From Thiosymbion sp942492625 (GTDB lineage: Bacteria; Pseudomonadota; Gammaproteobacteria; Chromatiales; Chromatiaceae), in NCBI GenBank assembly GCA_942492625.1, contig CALOFM010000022.1, forward strand, positions 1-64,000: 64,000 nt of DNA, read 5' to 3'. Positions 26,963-36,219 of the stretch are shown piece after piece (position 1 is the first letter of the stretch; every line of letters begins with the position of its first letter). The translations under genes and the position numbers were made by a program. The notes under the pieces were generated by a model, which saw only the letters and a list, made by a program, of their open reading frames with translations, was not told the origin of the DNA and searched no databases.

Positions 26963-28351
26963 TCAATGCGCGAACTGGGGCGCCGGTGCCTTCGGGGTAT
27001 GACCCGCCTGCTCTTCGAAGTGGCTGACCGTCTTCTTAATATCTTCGAGCAGCATGCCCGCCATGTCGGCGCTGAAGCCTTCCCTGACGACGATGCGCAG
27101 TACCGACACGTCCTCGGCGTGCTCGGGCATGGTATAGGCAGGAACCTGCCAACCGGACTCTCGCAGCTTGTCGGAGACGTCGAACACGCTGTAGCCGGTG
27201 ACCTCGTCTTTGAGCTTGAACGCAAACACCGGGATGGCACTGCCGTCGCTGACCAACTCGAACGGACCGATCTCGGCGACGCCCGCGGACAGACCCATCG
27301 CCGTATCGCGCAGTACCTCCATGATCTGGATATAACCGGCACGGCCAAGGCGCAGGAAGTTGTAGTACTGGCCGACGACCTGATTACCGGGACGCGAGAA
27401 GTTCAACGTGAATGTCGGCATGTCGCCGCCCAGATAGTTGACGTGAAAGACCAGGTCTTCGGGCAGGTCTTCCTGACTGCGCCAGACGACCCAACCGACG
27501 CCAGGATAGACGAGGCCGTACTTGTGACCCGACGCGTTGATGGACTTCACCAGAGGCAGTCGGAAGTCCCACTTCAGGTCCGGGTGCAGAAAGGGCGCTA
27601 CGAAACCACCGCTGGCGCCGTCGATATGCATCGGGACCTCCCAGCCGGTCTCCGCGTTCTGCTTGACCAGTGCGTCGTGGATCGCCTCGATAGGCTCGAA
27701 TTCGCCGGTGAAGGTGGTGCCCAAGATCGCAACAACACCAATGGTGTTCTCGTCGGTCAACTGCAACACCTCCTGGGGCCTGATCACGTAACGCCCCTTC
27801 TCCATCGGGATGTACTTGGGCTCCACCTCCCAATAGCGGCAGAATTTTTCCCAAACTACCTGGACGTTGGCACCCAAGATCAGATTGGGTCTGTCGGCCG
27901 GCTTACCAGCGGCACGCCGACGGTCGCGCCAGCGCCATTTCAGCGCCATGCCGGCCAGCATCACGGCCTCGCTGGAACCGATGGCCGAGGCGCCGACGCC
28001 TTCTTCGGGTGCATTGAATAGGTGTGAGACGATGTTGACGCAGCGCTCTTCGATCGCCGCCGTCTGCGGATACTCGTCCTTGTCGATCATGTTCTTGTCG
28101 AACGACTCCGCCATCAGCTTTTCGGCCTGGGGCTCCATCCAGGTCGTCACGAAGGTCGCCATGTTCAACCGCGAATTTCCGTCCAGCATCAGCTCGTCGT
28201 GGATGATGTTGTAGGCCGTATCCGGGGCCATTTCGTGATCAGGCAGGCGGTACTTGGGTACCGGGCGGGTCATGCCACGGCGCCCATAGGCGGTTGCAAG
28301 CATCGCATCCGCCTCGTCCGGGCGGGTCGCCTCGATCTTTTTCGTCACCAT
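26963..28351 (-). CDS. gadB: Glutamate decarboxylase
   Basis: A 462-residue PLP enzyme that converts glutamate to GABA and CO2, consuming a proton. I start at ATG 28351 (MVTKKIEATRPDEADAM). The PLP lysine lies in INASGHKYGLVYPGVGWVVW. The family stretches NMATFVTTWMEPQA, GSSEAVMLAGMALKWRWRD and PMHIDGASGGFVAPFL are all present. In enterobacteria GadB with the antiporter GadC gives acid resistance. No gadC is visible here, so GABA synthesis or pH buffering without antiport is possible. Confidence 0.96.
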   Translation of the reverse strand: MVTKKIEATRPDEADAMLATAYGRRGMTRPVPKYRLPDHEMAPDTAYNIIHDELMLDGNSRLNMATFVTTWMEPQAEKLMAESFDKNMIDKDEYPQTAAIEERCVNIVSHLFNAPEEGVGASAIGSSEAVMLAGMALKWRWRDRRRAAGKPADRPNLILGANVQVVWEKFCRYWEVEPKYIPMEKGRYVIRPQEVLQLTDENTIGVVAILGTTFTGEFEPIEAIHDALVKQNAETGWEVPMHIDGASGGFVAPFLHPDLKWDFRLPLVKSINASGHKYGLVYPGVGWVVWRSQEDLPEDLVFHVNYLGGDMPTFTLNFSRPGNQVVGQYYNFLRLGRAGYIQIMEVLRDTAMGLSAGVAEIGPFELVSDGSAIPVFAFKLKDEVTGYSVFDVSDKLRESGWQVPAYTMPEHAEDVSVLRIVVREGFSADMAGMLLEDIKKTVSHFEEQAGHTPKAPAPQFAH

Positions 28352-28415
28352 TTTGGTCTGCTCCGTTGGGTTAGTGCAACTGGACGTCCGACATCGCATT
28401 GATGGTCTCGGTCAG

Positions 28416-29437
28416 CTACGGCTGCTTGTTGCTCACATCCATCTCAGGTTCCGGATCGGTCGAGGCGTTGACGGAGATGACCACGAGCCGGCGCGGGGGC
28501 TTACGGTCGAGCTTCTTTTCGACGAATGCCTTTGCACCGCCCGATATCTCGACGATCTCGTAGATCGCCCGCAGGCCCAGGTTATCGGTGATGCCGCCGT
28601 CCACGAAGTGGGCGCACTTGCGCCTGTCCTTTCTGAAGTAGGTGTTGAGACCCTCGCGGGTCAGAGTCATCTCCGGGTCACCCGCCGATCGCTTCTCGGC
28701 TGCAACCAGCCAAGCGGGTTTGCCCTTCTTGTAGTCCTGATAGTTTTCTACCACCACCGGATTGAACAACACAGGGACAGCGGACGAGGCCGTCACCTCC
28801 CGTACCACCGGATATTTGGAAATATCCGAGCACAGCAGGTTGAAGTAGTCCTGAACGAAGGAGAAGCGCACTCCGTAGCCCAGGTCGGAGGCGTTGATCA
28901 GCGTCAGGGGACTGCCGGGCCTCTTCATGTCGTTGAAGGTCGCCCCGTGGAATACCTCCTTGGCGCAGAGCTTGACCGCCATCTAGGTCCGCCCGCTGGA
29001 CGAAATCCACTCCAGCGGATTCAGAAGCCCCCGCACGAGCCGATGCTGGATGTTGCGCTTGAGGAAGACGTCCTCGAAGTCCTCGAAGATGCGATCTCCG
29101 TACAGGGCGCAGTAGGCCGCGGTGAAGCTTCCGCCGGACACCGAGCTGATGATGTCGGTCTCGTCGAGGAGCCTTCGCGACTTCCCGTCGATCACAACCG
29201 TGGTGTCGCGCAGCTCTTCCAACACCCCGTATGCCAACGCGGCGGCCCGCGTGCCGCCACCGGAGAAGGCCAGGATCAGCGAAATGTCCCGGACCTCCAG
29301 CCGCTACCACCGCCACTGTGGATCGTGTAGCCGTCGGTGGCACGCATTTCTGACTGCGGCTCGTTGTCGATCACCCCGTAGGTAGTGCAGCCGGATAGCA
29401 GCAGCAAAACAAGTCCAAGACTATAGGATTTCGACAA
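28416..29437 (-). pseudogene. Patatin-like phospholipase lipoprotein, interrupted
   Basis: TTG 29437, with GAGGTGAATC just upstream, starts a lipoprotein signal (SKSYSLGLVLLLLSGCTT). The frame shifts near 29300, then reads RDISLILAFSGGGTRAAALA (oxyanion loop) and ISSVSGGSFTAAY (Ser nucleophile in a SxSGG form of GxSxG). An in-frame TAG at 28985-28983 interrupts before MAVKLCAKEVFHGATF. The catalytic Asp is in VDGGITDNLGLRAIYEI. All catalytic elements survive, so the breaks are recent or sequencing errors. It would be an outer-membrane or periplasmic acyl hydrolase. Confidence 0.78.
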
Positions 29438-29440
29438 GAT

Positions 29441-29640
29441 TCACCTCATCCCAGGATCAAAAGCACCATATTGTGCCGTCTTGTTCGCAACATCGATCTT
29501 CGAAGAGACCGGCAGGTCGACAGTCTCGTCGAACCCTCGACGCCGATGAAGGCATCCCAGCCGGTGCCCCACGGCGTGGTCTGCTGCGGCTTGGCGAAGG
29601 ATCCGAGCCGTACCGCCGGCTCCCTTGCGAAGATGCTCGG
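29441..29640 (-). pseudogene. Possible C-terminal fragment of an unknown gene
   Basis: In the 238-base gap between the acyltransferase fusion and the patatin gene, the minus strand reads protein-like in two adjacent frames: SFAKPQQTTPWGTGWDAFIG, then FDETVDLPVSSKIDVANKTA, ending TGA at 29443-29441. A one-base shift near 29555 would join them. The stop lies three bases before the patatin start and overlaps its ribosome-binding site, which looks like an operon junction. No family is recognised; it may be the tail of a truncated gene. Confidence 0.3.
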
Positions 29641-29678
29641 AGAAGTGTGGCACCGCGTGAAATACGCTAAAGGGCGAT

Positions 29679-32600
29679 TTACGCCTCGACCTGCTCCTGC
29701 TCCTCCGCCAGCGCCGCGACCCCGCGGAAATCGGTCTTGCCGGTCCCGAGCACCGGGATTTCTTTGACGACCACCACTTTGGCCGGGACCGCAATGGCGG
29801 CAACGCCATGACTTTTGGCGTAGGCATCGAAATCGCCGCGGGTTGCAACGGGATTGTTGGTGACCAGGACCAATTGCTCGCCCTTTTTCGGGTCCGGGCG
29901 GGCGACAACCGCGTGGCGGAATTCGGGCCAGAGCTTGGCCGCCTCGCCCTCGACCATCGCCAGCGAGACCATCTCTCCAGCGACCTTGGCGAAGCGTTTG
30001 GCACGCCCTTGGATGATCACGTAGCCCTGATCGTCTAGGGTGACGATGTCGCCGGTGTCGTACCAACCGTCTTCGGGCGGTTGGACCTTGCCGGGGGCTT
30101 CCGCGCGCAGATAGCCGGCCATGACATTTGGACCCTTGACCACCAGATCGCCGCCTTCGGTGATCCCGGTCATGGGCTCCAGACGATGCTGCAGGCCAGG
30201 AACCAGCTTGCCGACCGAGCCGCGTTGGTTGTGCATGGGGCTGTTCATGGCCAGCACCGGGGCGGTCTCGGTGGCGCCGTAGCCCTCGAATACCCGCACT
30301 CCGAAACGCTCGCTGTAGACATTGCGGGTCTCGTCCTTGAGCTTTTCGGCACCGGTGAATACGTACCGGATACTGTAGAAGTCGTAGGGGTTGGCGAAGC
30401 GGGCGTACCCGGACAGGAAGGTGTCCGTGCCGAACATCAGGGTCGCATTGGTGTCGTAGACCAGCTCCGGGATGATGCGGTAGTGCAATGGGGACGGATA
30501 CAGAAACACCTTGATGCCGGACAGCAGCGGCAGCAGGGTGCCGCAGGTCAAGCCGAAGGAGTGGAACAGCGGCAGCACGTTGAACACGATATCCCGGGGC
30601 CCGAAGTCGATCATTGAGGCCACCTGGTAACGGTTGGCCTGCAGGTTGACATGGCTCAACACCACGCCTTTCGGGGAGCCCTCGGTACCGGAGGTGAACA
30701 AGACCACCGCCGCACCGTCGGGGTCCCGTTTCCTGCAGACCAAGTGGTAGGCCAGGCGCGGCATGGCCGTGGCCGCAAGCCCCCAGAGCTTGGTCGTAAC
30801 GCCCATCTCCGTCCCCAGGTCTTCCAGGTAGCGCACCCTGACCCCGGCCGCCTCGATGGCAGCGACCATTTCTTCGAACTTGGCCTGCTCGATGAACTTT
30901 CGCGAGCTATATACGGTCTTGACAGTGGCCGACCCGCATCCACTGACCAAGTTGCGCATACCGGTGGAGAAATTGAGCATGGTCGGCACGCGACCGTAGG
31001 CATGCAGCCCGAAAAAGGTCATCGCGGTGGCGATCACGTTGGGCAGCAGAACGCCGACGCGCTCCCCGGCCTCGGTCTCCCCGGCCATCAGGTCGCCCAG
31101 CGCAAAGGAACCGGTGATCAGCTTACGAAAACCGACCGGTCTGCGCTCGACATCCTCCAAGACCTTGTGGGCACCGCCGGTTATCTCTTTCGCATCCAGC
31201 AGCGAGTCGAACAGGGTGCGGCGGAAGTCGCTGGTCTCGAACATCATCTCGGTCATCAGCTTGGACAGCTGGTGCCCGGCATAGGCGCGGCGCTTGCGGC
31301 TGCGCAGCTCCGGAGGAATGCTGAGCCTTTGCGGCGGCAGGAAGGCGACCCGCATCTTCGGGAACCAGCGGATCTTCACCTTGCCGGAGAGCCGCGAGAA
31401 CGGGCTGTACTGGGGGCCCTCCAGGCGTACCGGGACCAGTGGCGCATCGGCCTTGTCGGCGACCATGCCGGGACCTTCAAAAATCTTCATCAGTGCACCG
31501 GTCACGGTGATGCGTCCCTCAGGGAAGATCACCAGGGTCTCGCCTCCCTTGACCACGTTGATCAGGGTGCGCGTGGACAGAGGGCTCGTCGGGTCGATCG
31601 AGATAGTGCGCGCCAGCGAAAGAAAGAAACCCACAAAGCGGTTCTTGGCGACATAGGTATCAATCGCAAAGACCATGTCCCGCGGCGAGAACGCGGCGAT
31701 CAGGGCTGGGTCTAGGAAAGATTGATGATTCGCGACCACCACCGCACGCTCGCCGGCCTTCGTCAGATTCTCAAGACCGGTGACCTCGACCCGATAGAGC
31801 ATTTGCAGCAACCAAGCGACAAAGCCCTTGGCCAAGGCGCCGGGCAGGAGCCTTGTGATGTAGATCGCCACCGCCAGGTTGACCAGGCCAATCGCCAGGA
31901 ACACCTGCGGGATGCTCAGACCCAGGGACAACAAGAGCGCGGTGGCAACGGCCGCGATCACCATGAACAGGGAGTTGATAATGTTATTGGCGGCGATATT
32001 GCGGGAGCGGTGCGTGTCCTCGCTGCGCTGCTGGAGCAGTGCGTTCAGCGGCACGATATAGACGCCACCGGCGGCTGCAATCAGCCCGATGTCGATCAGG
32101 ATGCGCCAACCGGCAAGCTGGTCCAGAAAGACCGACAGGCTGGCCGCCCCGCCCGCCAGTCCGTTGCGGCTGGCGAAGTACAGGTCGACGATGAACAGCG
32201 TCATGCCCAGTGCACCCAGGGGCACGAAGGTCGCGTGGACTTGACCCTTGAGCATGCTGTTGCACAGCAGCGAACCCAGCGCCACGCCAACGGAGAAGGT
32301 CACCAGAAACAGAGTCGCCAGGTTCTCATCGCCGCCGAGGACGTCCTTCGCAAAGGGTGCGATCTCGGCCAGGAACGCCGCGCCGACCAGCCAAAACCAG
32401 GAGATCGCCAGAATGGTCAGGAAAATATCGCGTCGCTTGGCTGAATAACGCAGCATCTCCCAGGTCGAGGTGAACGGGTTGTAGTCCACCTTCAAATCCG
32501 GCGCCGCGGGGCCGGTGGACGGGATGAATCGGGCCGACACCCAGCCGAGTACCGCAACGCCGATGATCGCCGCCGAGATCAAGTAAATCCCCCAATCGTC

Positions 32601-33107
32601 CAGGACCAGCTTGCCGGCGATGGTGCCCAGGAGGATTGCGATGAAGGTGCCGGTCTGCACCCAGGCGTTGCCTGCGATCAACTGGTCGCGATCCAACTGC
32701 TCCGGCAGGATGCCGTACTTGATTGGGCCAAAGTAGGTGGACTGGGTCCCCATCAGGAAGAGTACCGACAGCAGAAACCAGACGTTCCCCAGCACAAAGC
32801 CCAGGGCGGCGACCGCCATGATCGCGATCTCGGCGAGCTTGAGAATGCGGATCAACCCGGCCTTGTCGTACTTGTCCGCGATTTGCCCTGCACTGGCAGA
32901 GAACAGAAAGAACGGGAAGATGAACACCCCCGCCGCCGCGGCCACCATCAGCGGGGCATTGATTCCCGCCTGCTGGGCCATCGAAAAGGTGACCAGAAAG
33001 ACGATCGCATTCTTGAAGACATTGTCGTTGAACGCCCCCAGGGACTGGGTAACGAACAACGGCAGGAAACGACGGCTGTTGAGCAATTCGAGCTGGCTAG
33101 GAGTCAT
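29679..33107 (-). CDS. MFS transporter - acyltransferase - acyl-ACP synthetase fusion (LplT-Aas type)
   Basis: A 1142-residue protein. Residues ~1-410 form a twelve-helix MFS domain like LplT, starting RFLPLFVTQSLGAFNDNVFK. Residues ~430-620 are a PlsC acyltransferase with NHQSFLDPAL (HxxxxD) and FPEGRITVTG. Residues ~650-1142 are an AMP-forming ligase with LFTSGTEGSPKGVVLSH and YDTGDIVTLDDQGYV. In E. coli the separate proteins LplT and Aas flip lyso-phosphatidylethanolamine inward and re-acylate it. Here one chain can do both. The frame is intact over 3.4 kb, which is notable beside so many broken neighbours. Confidence 0.93.
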   Translation of the reverse strand: MTPSQLELLNSRRFLPLFVTQSLGAFNDNVFKNAIVFLVTFSMAQQAGINAPLMVAAAAGVFIFPFFLFSASAGQIADKYDKAGLIRILKLAEIAIMAVAALGFVLGNVWFLLSVLFLMGTQSTYFGPIKYGILPEQLDRDQLIAGNAWVQTGTFIAILLGTIAGKLVLDDWGIYLISAAIIGVAVLGWVSARFIPSTGPAAPDLKVDYNPFTSTWEMLRYSAKRRDIFLTILAISWFWLVGAAFLAEIAPFAKDVLGGDENLATLFLVTFSVGVALGSLLCNSMLKGQVHATFVPLGALGMTLFIVDLYFASRNGLAGGAASLSVFLDQLAGWRILIDIGLIAAAGGVYIVPLNALLQQRSEDTHRSRNIAANNIINSLFMVIAAVATALLLSLGLSIPQVFLAIGLVNLAVAIYITRLLPGALAKGFVAWLLQMLYRVEVTGLENLTKAGERAVVVANHQSFLDPALIAAFSPRDMVFAIDTYVAKNRFVGFFLSLARTISIDPTSPLSTRTLINVVKGGETLVIFPEGRITVTGALMKIFEGPGMVADKADAPLVPVRLEGPQYSPFSRLSGKVKIRWFPKMRVAFLPPQRLSIPPELRSRKRRAYAGHQLSKLMTEMMFETSDFRRTLFDSLLDAKEITGGAHKVLEDVERRPVGFRKLITGSFALGDLMAGETEAGERVGVLLPNVIATAMTFFGLHAYGRVPTMLNFSTGMRNLVSGCGSATVKTVYSSRKFIEQAKFEEMVAAIEAAGVRVRYLEDLGTEMGVTTKLWGLAATAMPRLAYHLVCRKRDPDGAAVVLFTSGTEGSPKGVVLSHVNLQANRYQVASMIDFGPRDIVFNVLPLFHSFGLTCGTLLPLLSGIKVFLYPSPLHYRIIPELVYDTNATLMFGTDTFLSGYARFANPYDFYSIRYVFTGAEKLKDETRNVYSERFGVRVFEGYGATETAPVLAMNSPMHNQRGSVGKLVPGLQHRLEPMTGITEGGDLVVKGPNVMAGYLRAEAPGKVQPPEDGWYDTGDIVTLDDQGYVIIQGRAKRFAKVAGEMVSLAMVEGEAAKLWPEFRHAVVARPDPKKGEQLVLVTNNPVATRGDFDAYAKSHGVAAIAVPAKVVVVKEIPVLGTGKTDFRGVAALAEEQEQVEA

Positions 33108-33157
33108 CGGGGACAGTATCCGTTGGCGGCGAAATAGTGCGCAATAGTATCCTGTAA

Positions 33158-34029
33158 CTATCGGGACGCGTGGCAGATCCGAGGGCCTTTGACAACGTAA
33201 TCAAAACCCGCTTTGGCCGCTTCGGGGCTCAACCCGAAACGGCCGGAAACCCCTACCTGCGCACCCAATCCGTTCGCCCCACATACCCCCGTCACGAAGC
33301 GCTGATACTCGGGGCGGTTACTGCGCACACAGGGCAGCGGGGGGGACCAGGTCTTTCGCCGGAATTCCTTCCAGAACGCTGGGGAAGATGGCCAGCGCAG
33401 GTGCTTTTCAGTGTTGAGTGAGAAAACCGGCGCCGAGATGCGCCTGCTTTTCCGCAGGATCGCACGGGTACGGTGAAGGCGCTGTTGGCGAACATGAGGC
33501 CGAAACCCATGAACGCGGCCACCACCTCCGTCGCCCGGGGCCAATAGGCAGCTCCGCCGGGGGGGGTTCCGCCGCCGTCTGCGCCAGGTAGTGGGCAAGG
33601 GCGTGGGCGAAGCTGGCGATCAGGGCCTCGGGATTGCCGACCAGATCCGGATCGTATGTCAGGTCGATTTCGCCGCACGAGCCCGGTTCCGACAGCGGTA
33701 TGCCCCTGGATCCCCGAAGGGCGCCGCGGATCTCCAGTCTCGGCGGCGGTTCGATTGCGCACGCGGACTGCTTCGCGAGTCGCAGGGGCCAGTGTTCCAT
33801 CCCCGCGTAGCGCCGCACGTGGTCGAAAATGAGCCCGGCCATACCGCTGCGCTGTCTGCCCGTCCGGGAAGTGCGCGTTGTCCGGCACCACGAGCACCGT
33901 CTCGTCGAAGAAGACGTCACGCCCAAAATGTGCGAGGGACCAGGCAAAGGCATCGAACAGCCACCTGGCGTCCTCTTCAGGGACGAGATTCTGTCCCGCG
34001 AACGAGCCGAAAAACACCGAGACCTCCAA
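33158..34029 (-). pseudogene. Broken metallopeptidase-like hypothetical gene
   Basis: Starting at 34029, one protein can be followed across at least three frame changes: FGSFAGQNLVPEEDARWLFD, then IFDHVRRYAGMEHWPLRLAK and YDPDLVGNPEALIASFAHAL, then RATEVVAAFMGFGLMFANSA, then AIFPSVLEGIPAKDLVPP ending in a seven-C run at 33339-33345. The segment FAHALAHYLAQTAAEPPP looks like a zinc-peptidase helix, but Ala stands where HExxH has Glu. The tail continues to 33158 in yet another frame. Family not recognised; function as a peptidase is an inference. Confidence 0.5.
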
Positions 34030-34146
34030 AACGCCTGCGAACGGATTGTTATTCCTGCGAAAGGCGCCCGAGTGCTGCGTTAGAATCCGAAAGCCAACGA
34101 AAGGGCTGCAGGCGAAGGGGTCGGTCCAAAATCTAGACCAGCGAAC

Positions 34147-34654
34147 ATGTTCAAAATTCTACACCTGATTCCAGGGCGCGCGCGCTTGCGGTTCGATGCG
34201 GTGAAAGGGCCATCCCGAGCTTGCGCGGCGACTCCAGACTCACCTCGAGGCGGTGACGCACATCAACCGCGTCACGGTCGACGCCCGAACGGGTAGCGTG
34301 CTGCTGCTTTACGATGCGCGGGCCCTGCGCTCCCCGGCCTTCCTGGACGAGGTCTCCGGGGCGCTGGGCAAGCTGTTTCCGGGCCACTTCGCGCCCGGGC
34401 GCTTACGGATCACGACGCGCCGGCTCAAGGGTAAGCCCGAGCTCGCATGCAAACTGGAAAAACACTTCGCGAACGTGAGGGGAATCCACCGGGTCGAAAT
34501 CGACCCGACCAGCGGCAGCTGCCTGCTGGTCTACGATTCCCACGTGGTGACCTCTCCGGATTTCTTCGAGAAGCTGTCCGATACGCTGCCCGCCTTCCTG
34601 CCCAAGGTAAACCTGGAGAAGATGTTGGCCCTCGCCGGCTTTCGCTGGCGCTAG
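34147..34654 (+). pseudogene. HMA2-type two-repeat protein, one frameshift
   Basis: ATG 34147 gives FKILHLIPGRARLRFDAVKG, then shifts at the G run near 34208. Dropping one G restores HPELARRLQTHLEAVTHINR and a single frame of 168 residues to 34654 (508 minus 1 is divisible by three). The protein contains two copies of a ~75-residue ferredoxin-like unit: PGRARLRF...VTVDARTGSVLLLYD and PGRLRITT...VEIDPTSGSCLLVYD. This resembles the HMA_2 domain, which is related to heavy-metal-associated domains but lacks CxxC. Such proteins often accompany metal or encapsulation systems; none is seen here. Its end overlaps the convergent gene by four bases. Confidence 0.72.
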
Positions 34655-36144
34655 GGCACCCGAGTAACCGGCCGCATCTGGGTGTCGCATGAGCCGCCTA
34701 CGGTGACCGTCTTCTGCTTGCCCGAGCCGCGGCAATCCGAGCCCAGATCCCGGATCTGGCACTGCAGTCCTAGAGCCTTTCCGGCCTTCAGCCAGGGGGG
34801 CGTACGCCTGTAACGTCCGACACTGCCGTGGTTGCAGCCGCGGGGGATGCCGTACGGGGGACAGCCGGAAGAGCCCTTCAGGGAGACCTTGCGGGCGTCC
34901 ACCTCGAAGCCCGGATAGTTGTCGACGATGTCGATGATGTCCTTTTCGGGCGCCTCCTCGAACCGGAACTCCTTGAAGCTGTATCCGCCGCCGCCCTTCT
35001 TTCCGACTTGGATACGTGTGTTGGCAATCAGGGCGAAGTCGCCCCCCTTTCTCGCCACCGCACCGGACATGTACTCGACCCGCTTGTGCTTGGGAAAGCA
35101 CTTGCCCATGGCCGGGGCATGATAGTAGTGACGCATCTCCTTGATGTCGGCGAGAGATGCCTTGGCGAAGATGTCCGTCAGGTCCTGATCGTTGCCGAAG
35201 AGTATGCGCTGGACGTCGCCGACGTTCTGCTCATACATGGCGGCGATCTTCCCGCCGCTCAGATCCGAGCGCAGGAAGCAGGAGGTCAGGCCCGAGATCT
35301 GGGTCAGGTACTCGTCCCAGATGTTGTACTGAGACACTTTGGAGGCCACGCCCTGGTAGTCCCCCGGAAAGCGACAGCCCTGGGCCTTGGAGCAGGACCC
35401 GGAGCGGCCCCGGTTGCGGATGGACAGGGCGATGATGTTGCGCTCGCAGCCGCCGTAGGCGTTGCAGCCCCGGTCCAGGTGCCCCTCGTAGATGGCGGTG
35501 CGCATGGTGTAGTCCAGGTGCTTCGCCCGTGCCAGGGTCTCCTTCGGCCACTTGCCCGTGTTGGTGCCGATGAACCTGTCCCAGGCACCCGCCAGGGCCC
35601 GCCGGCGCCCGATGAGCTTGCGGTTGGCCTGCGCGCAATCGGAGGAGTTGTGGAAGCTGCGCACGACCTGGTCCAGCTTGCCCTTCCCGCCGCCAGCCCT
35701 TCCGGAGCCCGGCGGGTCGAAGAAGGGCGGCTTGTTCAGCACATACATCTCGCGCACATTGATCACGTGCTTGACGCCGTTGCCGCAGTGGTGATTGGGC
35801 ACGGTCATGGACTGGCGCTTGGCGAAGGTCTGTTTGAACTTGTCCGTCGAGCTCGGCGTGGCCTTACGGGAGTCCACGACGATCTCGAATCCGACATAGG
35901 GTGTCCCCTTGCCGTCGGTCAGGGGCTTACCGTTGCGGATCACCAGGCAGGGAATGAGCGAGGTCCCCTGGGCCAGCGTCCCCGCCGGGGAAGAGGGCCC
36001 GCGCTTGCGGAAGGGCTCTATCTCATAGTAGGGGATGTCCAGCTTGCCGTTGAACTTGTAAAGGGTCATCACCGGCGTGGCGGGGATGCCGGCCCACGTC
36101 CGGACGGCAACTACAAGGAGGGAGAGTAAGAGGAGCTTGTTCAT
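34651..36144 (-). CDS. Conserved-looking secreted Cys-rich protein of unknown function
   Basis: A 497-residue protein with a signal peptide (MNKLLLLSLLVVAVRTWA). The mature part carries 14 cysteines by my count, an even number, which suggests disulfides in the periplasm or outside the cell. Notable stretches are HHCGNGVKHVINVREMYVLN, a Gly-rich linker PGSGRAGGGKGK, HLDRGCNAYGGCERNIIAL and a C-terminal PYGIPRGCNHGSVGRY. No catalytic motif or known family is recognised. The open frame is clean over 1.5 kb. The HMA2 gene converges on it with a four-base overlap. Confidence 0.7.
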   Translation of the reverse strand: MNKLLLLSLLVVAVRTWAGIPATPVMTLYKFNGKLDIPYYEIEPFRKRGPSSPAGTLAQGTSLIPCLVIRNGKPLTDGKGTPYVGFEIVVDSRKATPSSTDKFKQTFAKRQSMTVPNHHCGNGVKHVINVREMYVLNKPPFFDPPGSGRAGGGKGKLDQVVRSFHNSSDCAQANRKLIGRRRALAGAWDRFIGTNTGKWPKETLARAKHLDYTMRTAIYEGHLDRGCNAYGGCERNIIALSIRNRGRSGSCSKAQGCRFPGDYQGVASKVSQYNIWDEYLTQISGLTSCFLRSDLSGGKIAAMYEQNVGDVQRILFGNDQDLTDIFAKASLADIKEMRHYYHAPAMGKCFPKHKRVEYMSGAVARKGGDFALIANTRIQVGKKGGGGYSFKEFRFEEAPEKDIIDIVDNYPGFEVDARKVSLKGSSGCPPYGIPRGCNHGSVGRYRRTPPWLKAGKALGLQCQIRDLGSDCRGSGKQKTVTVGGSCDTQMRPVTRVP

Positions 36145-36219
36145 ATTCCGGATTCGACTACAGATTCCAAGGTATTCGTTGCAGGCGGCTCGTTTGCTGC
36201 GCCCGGGAAAGGCCGATGG

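Noticed and set aside
34828..36129. 433-codon plus-strand open frame
   Set aside because: Shadow of the secreted Cys-rich gene; the minus frame has a signal peptide and sensible composition.
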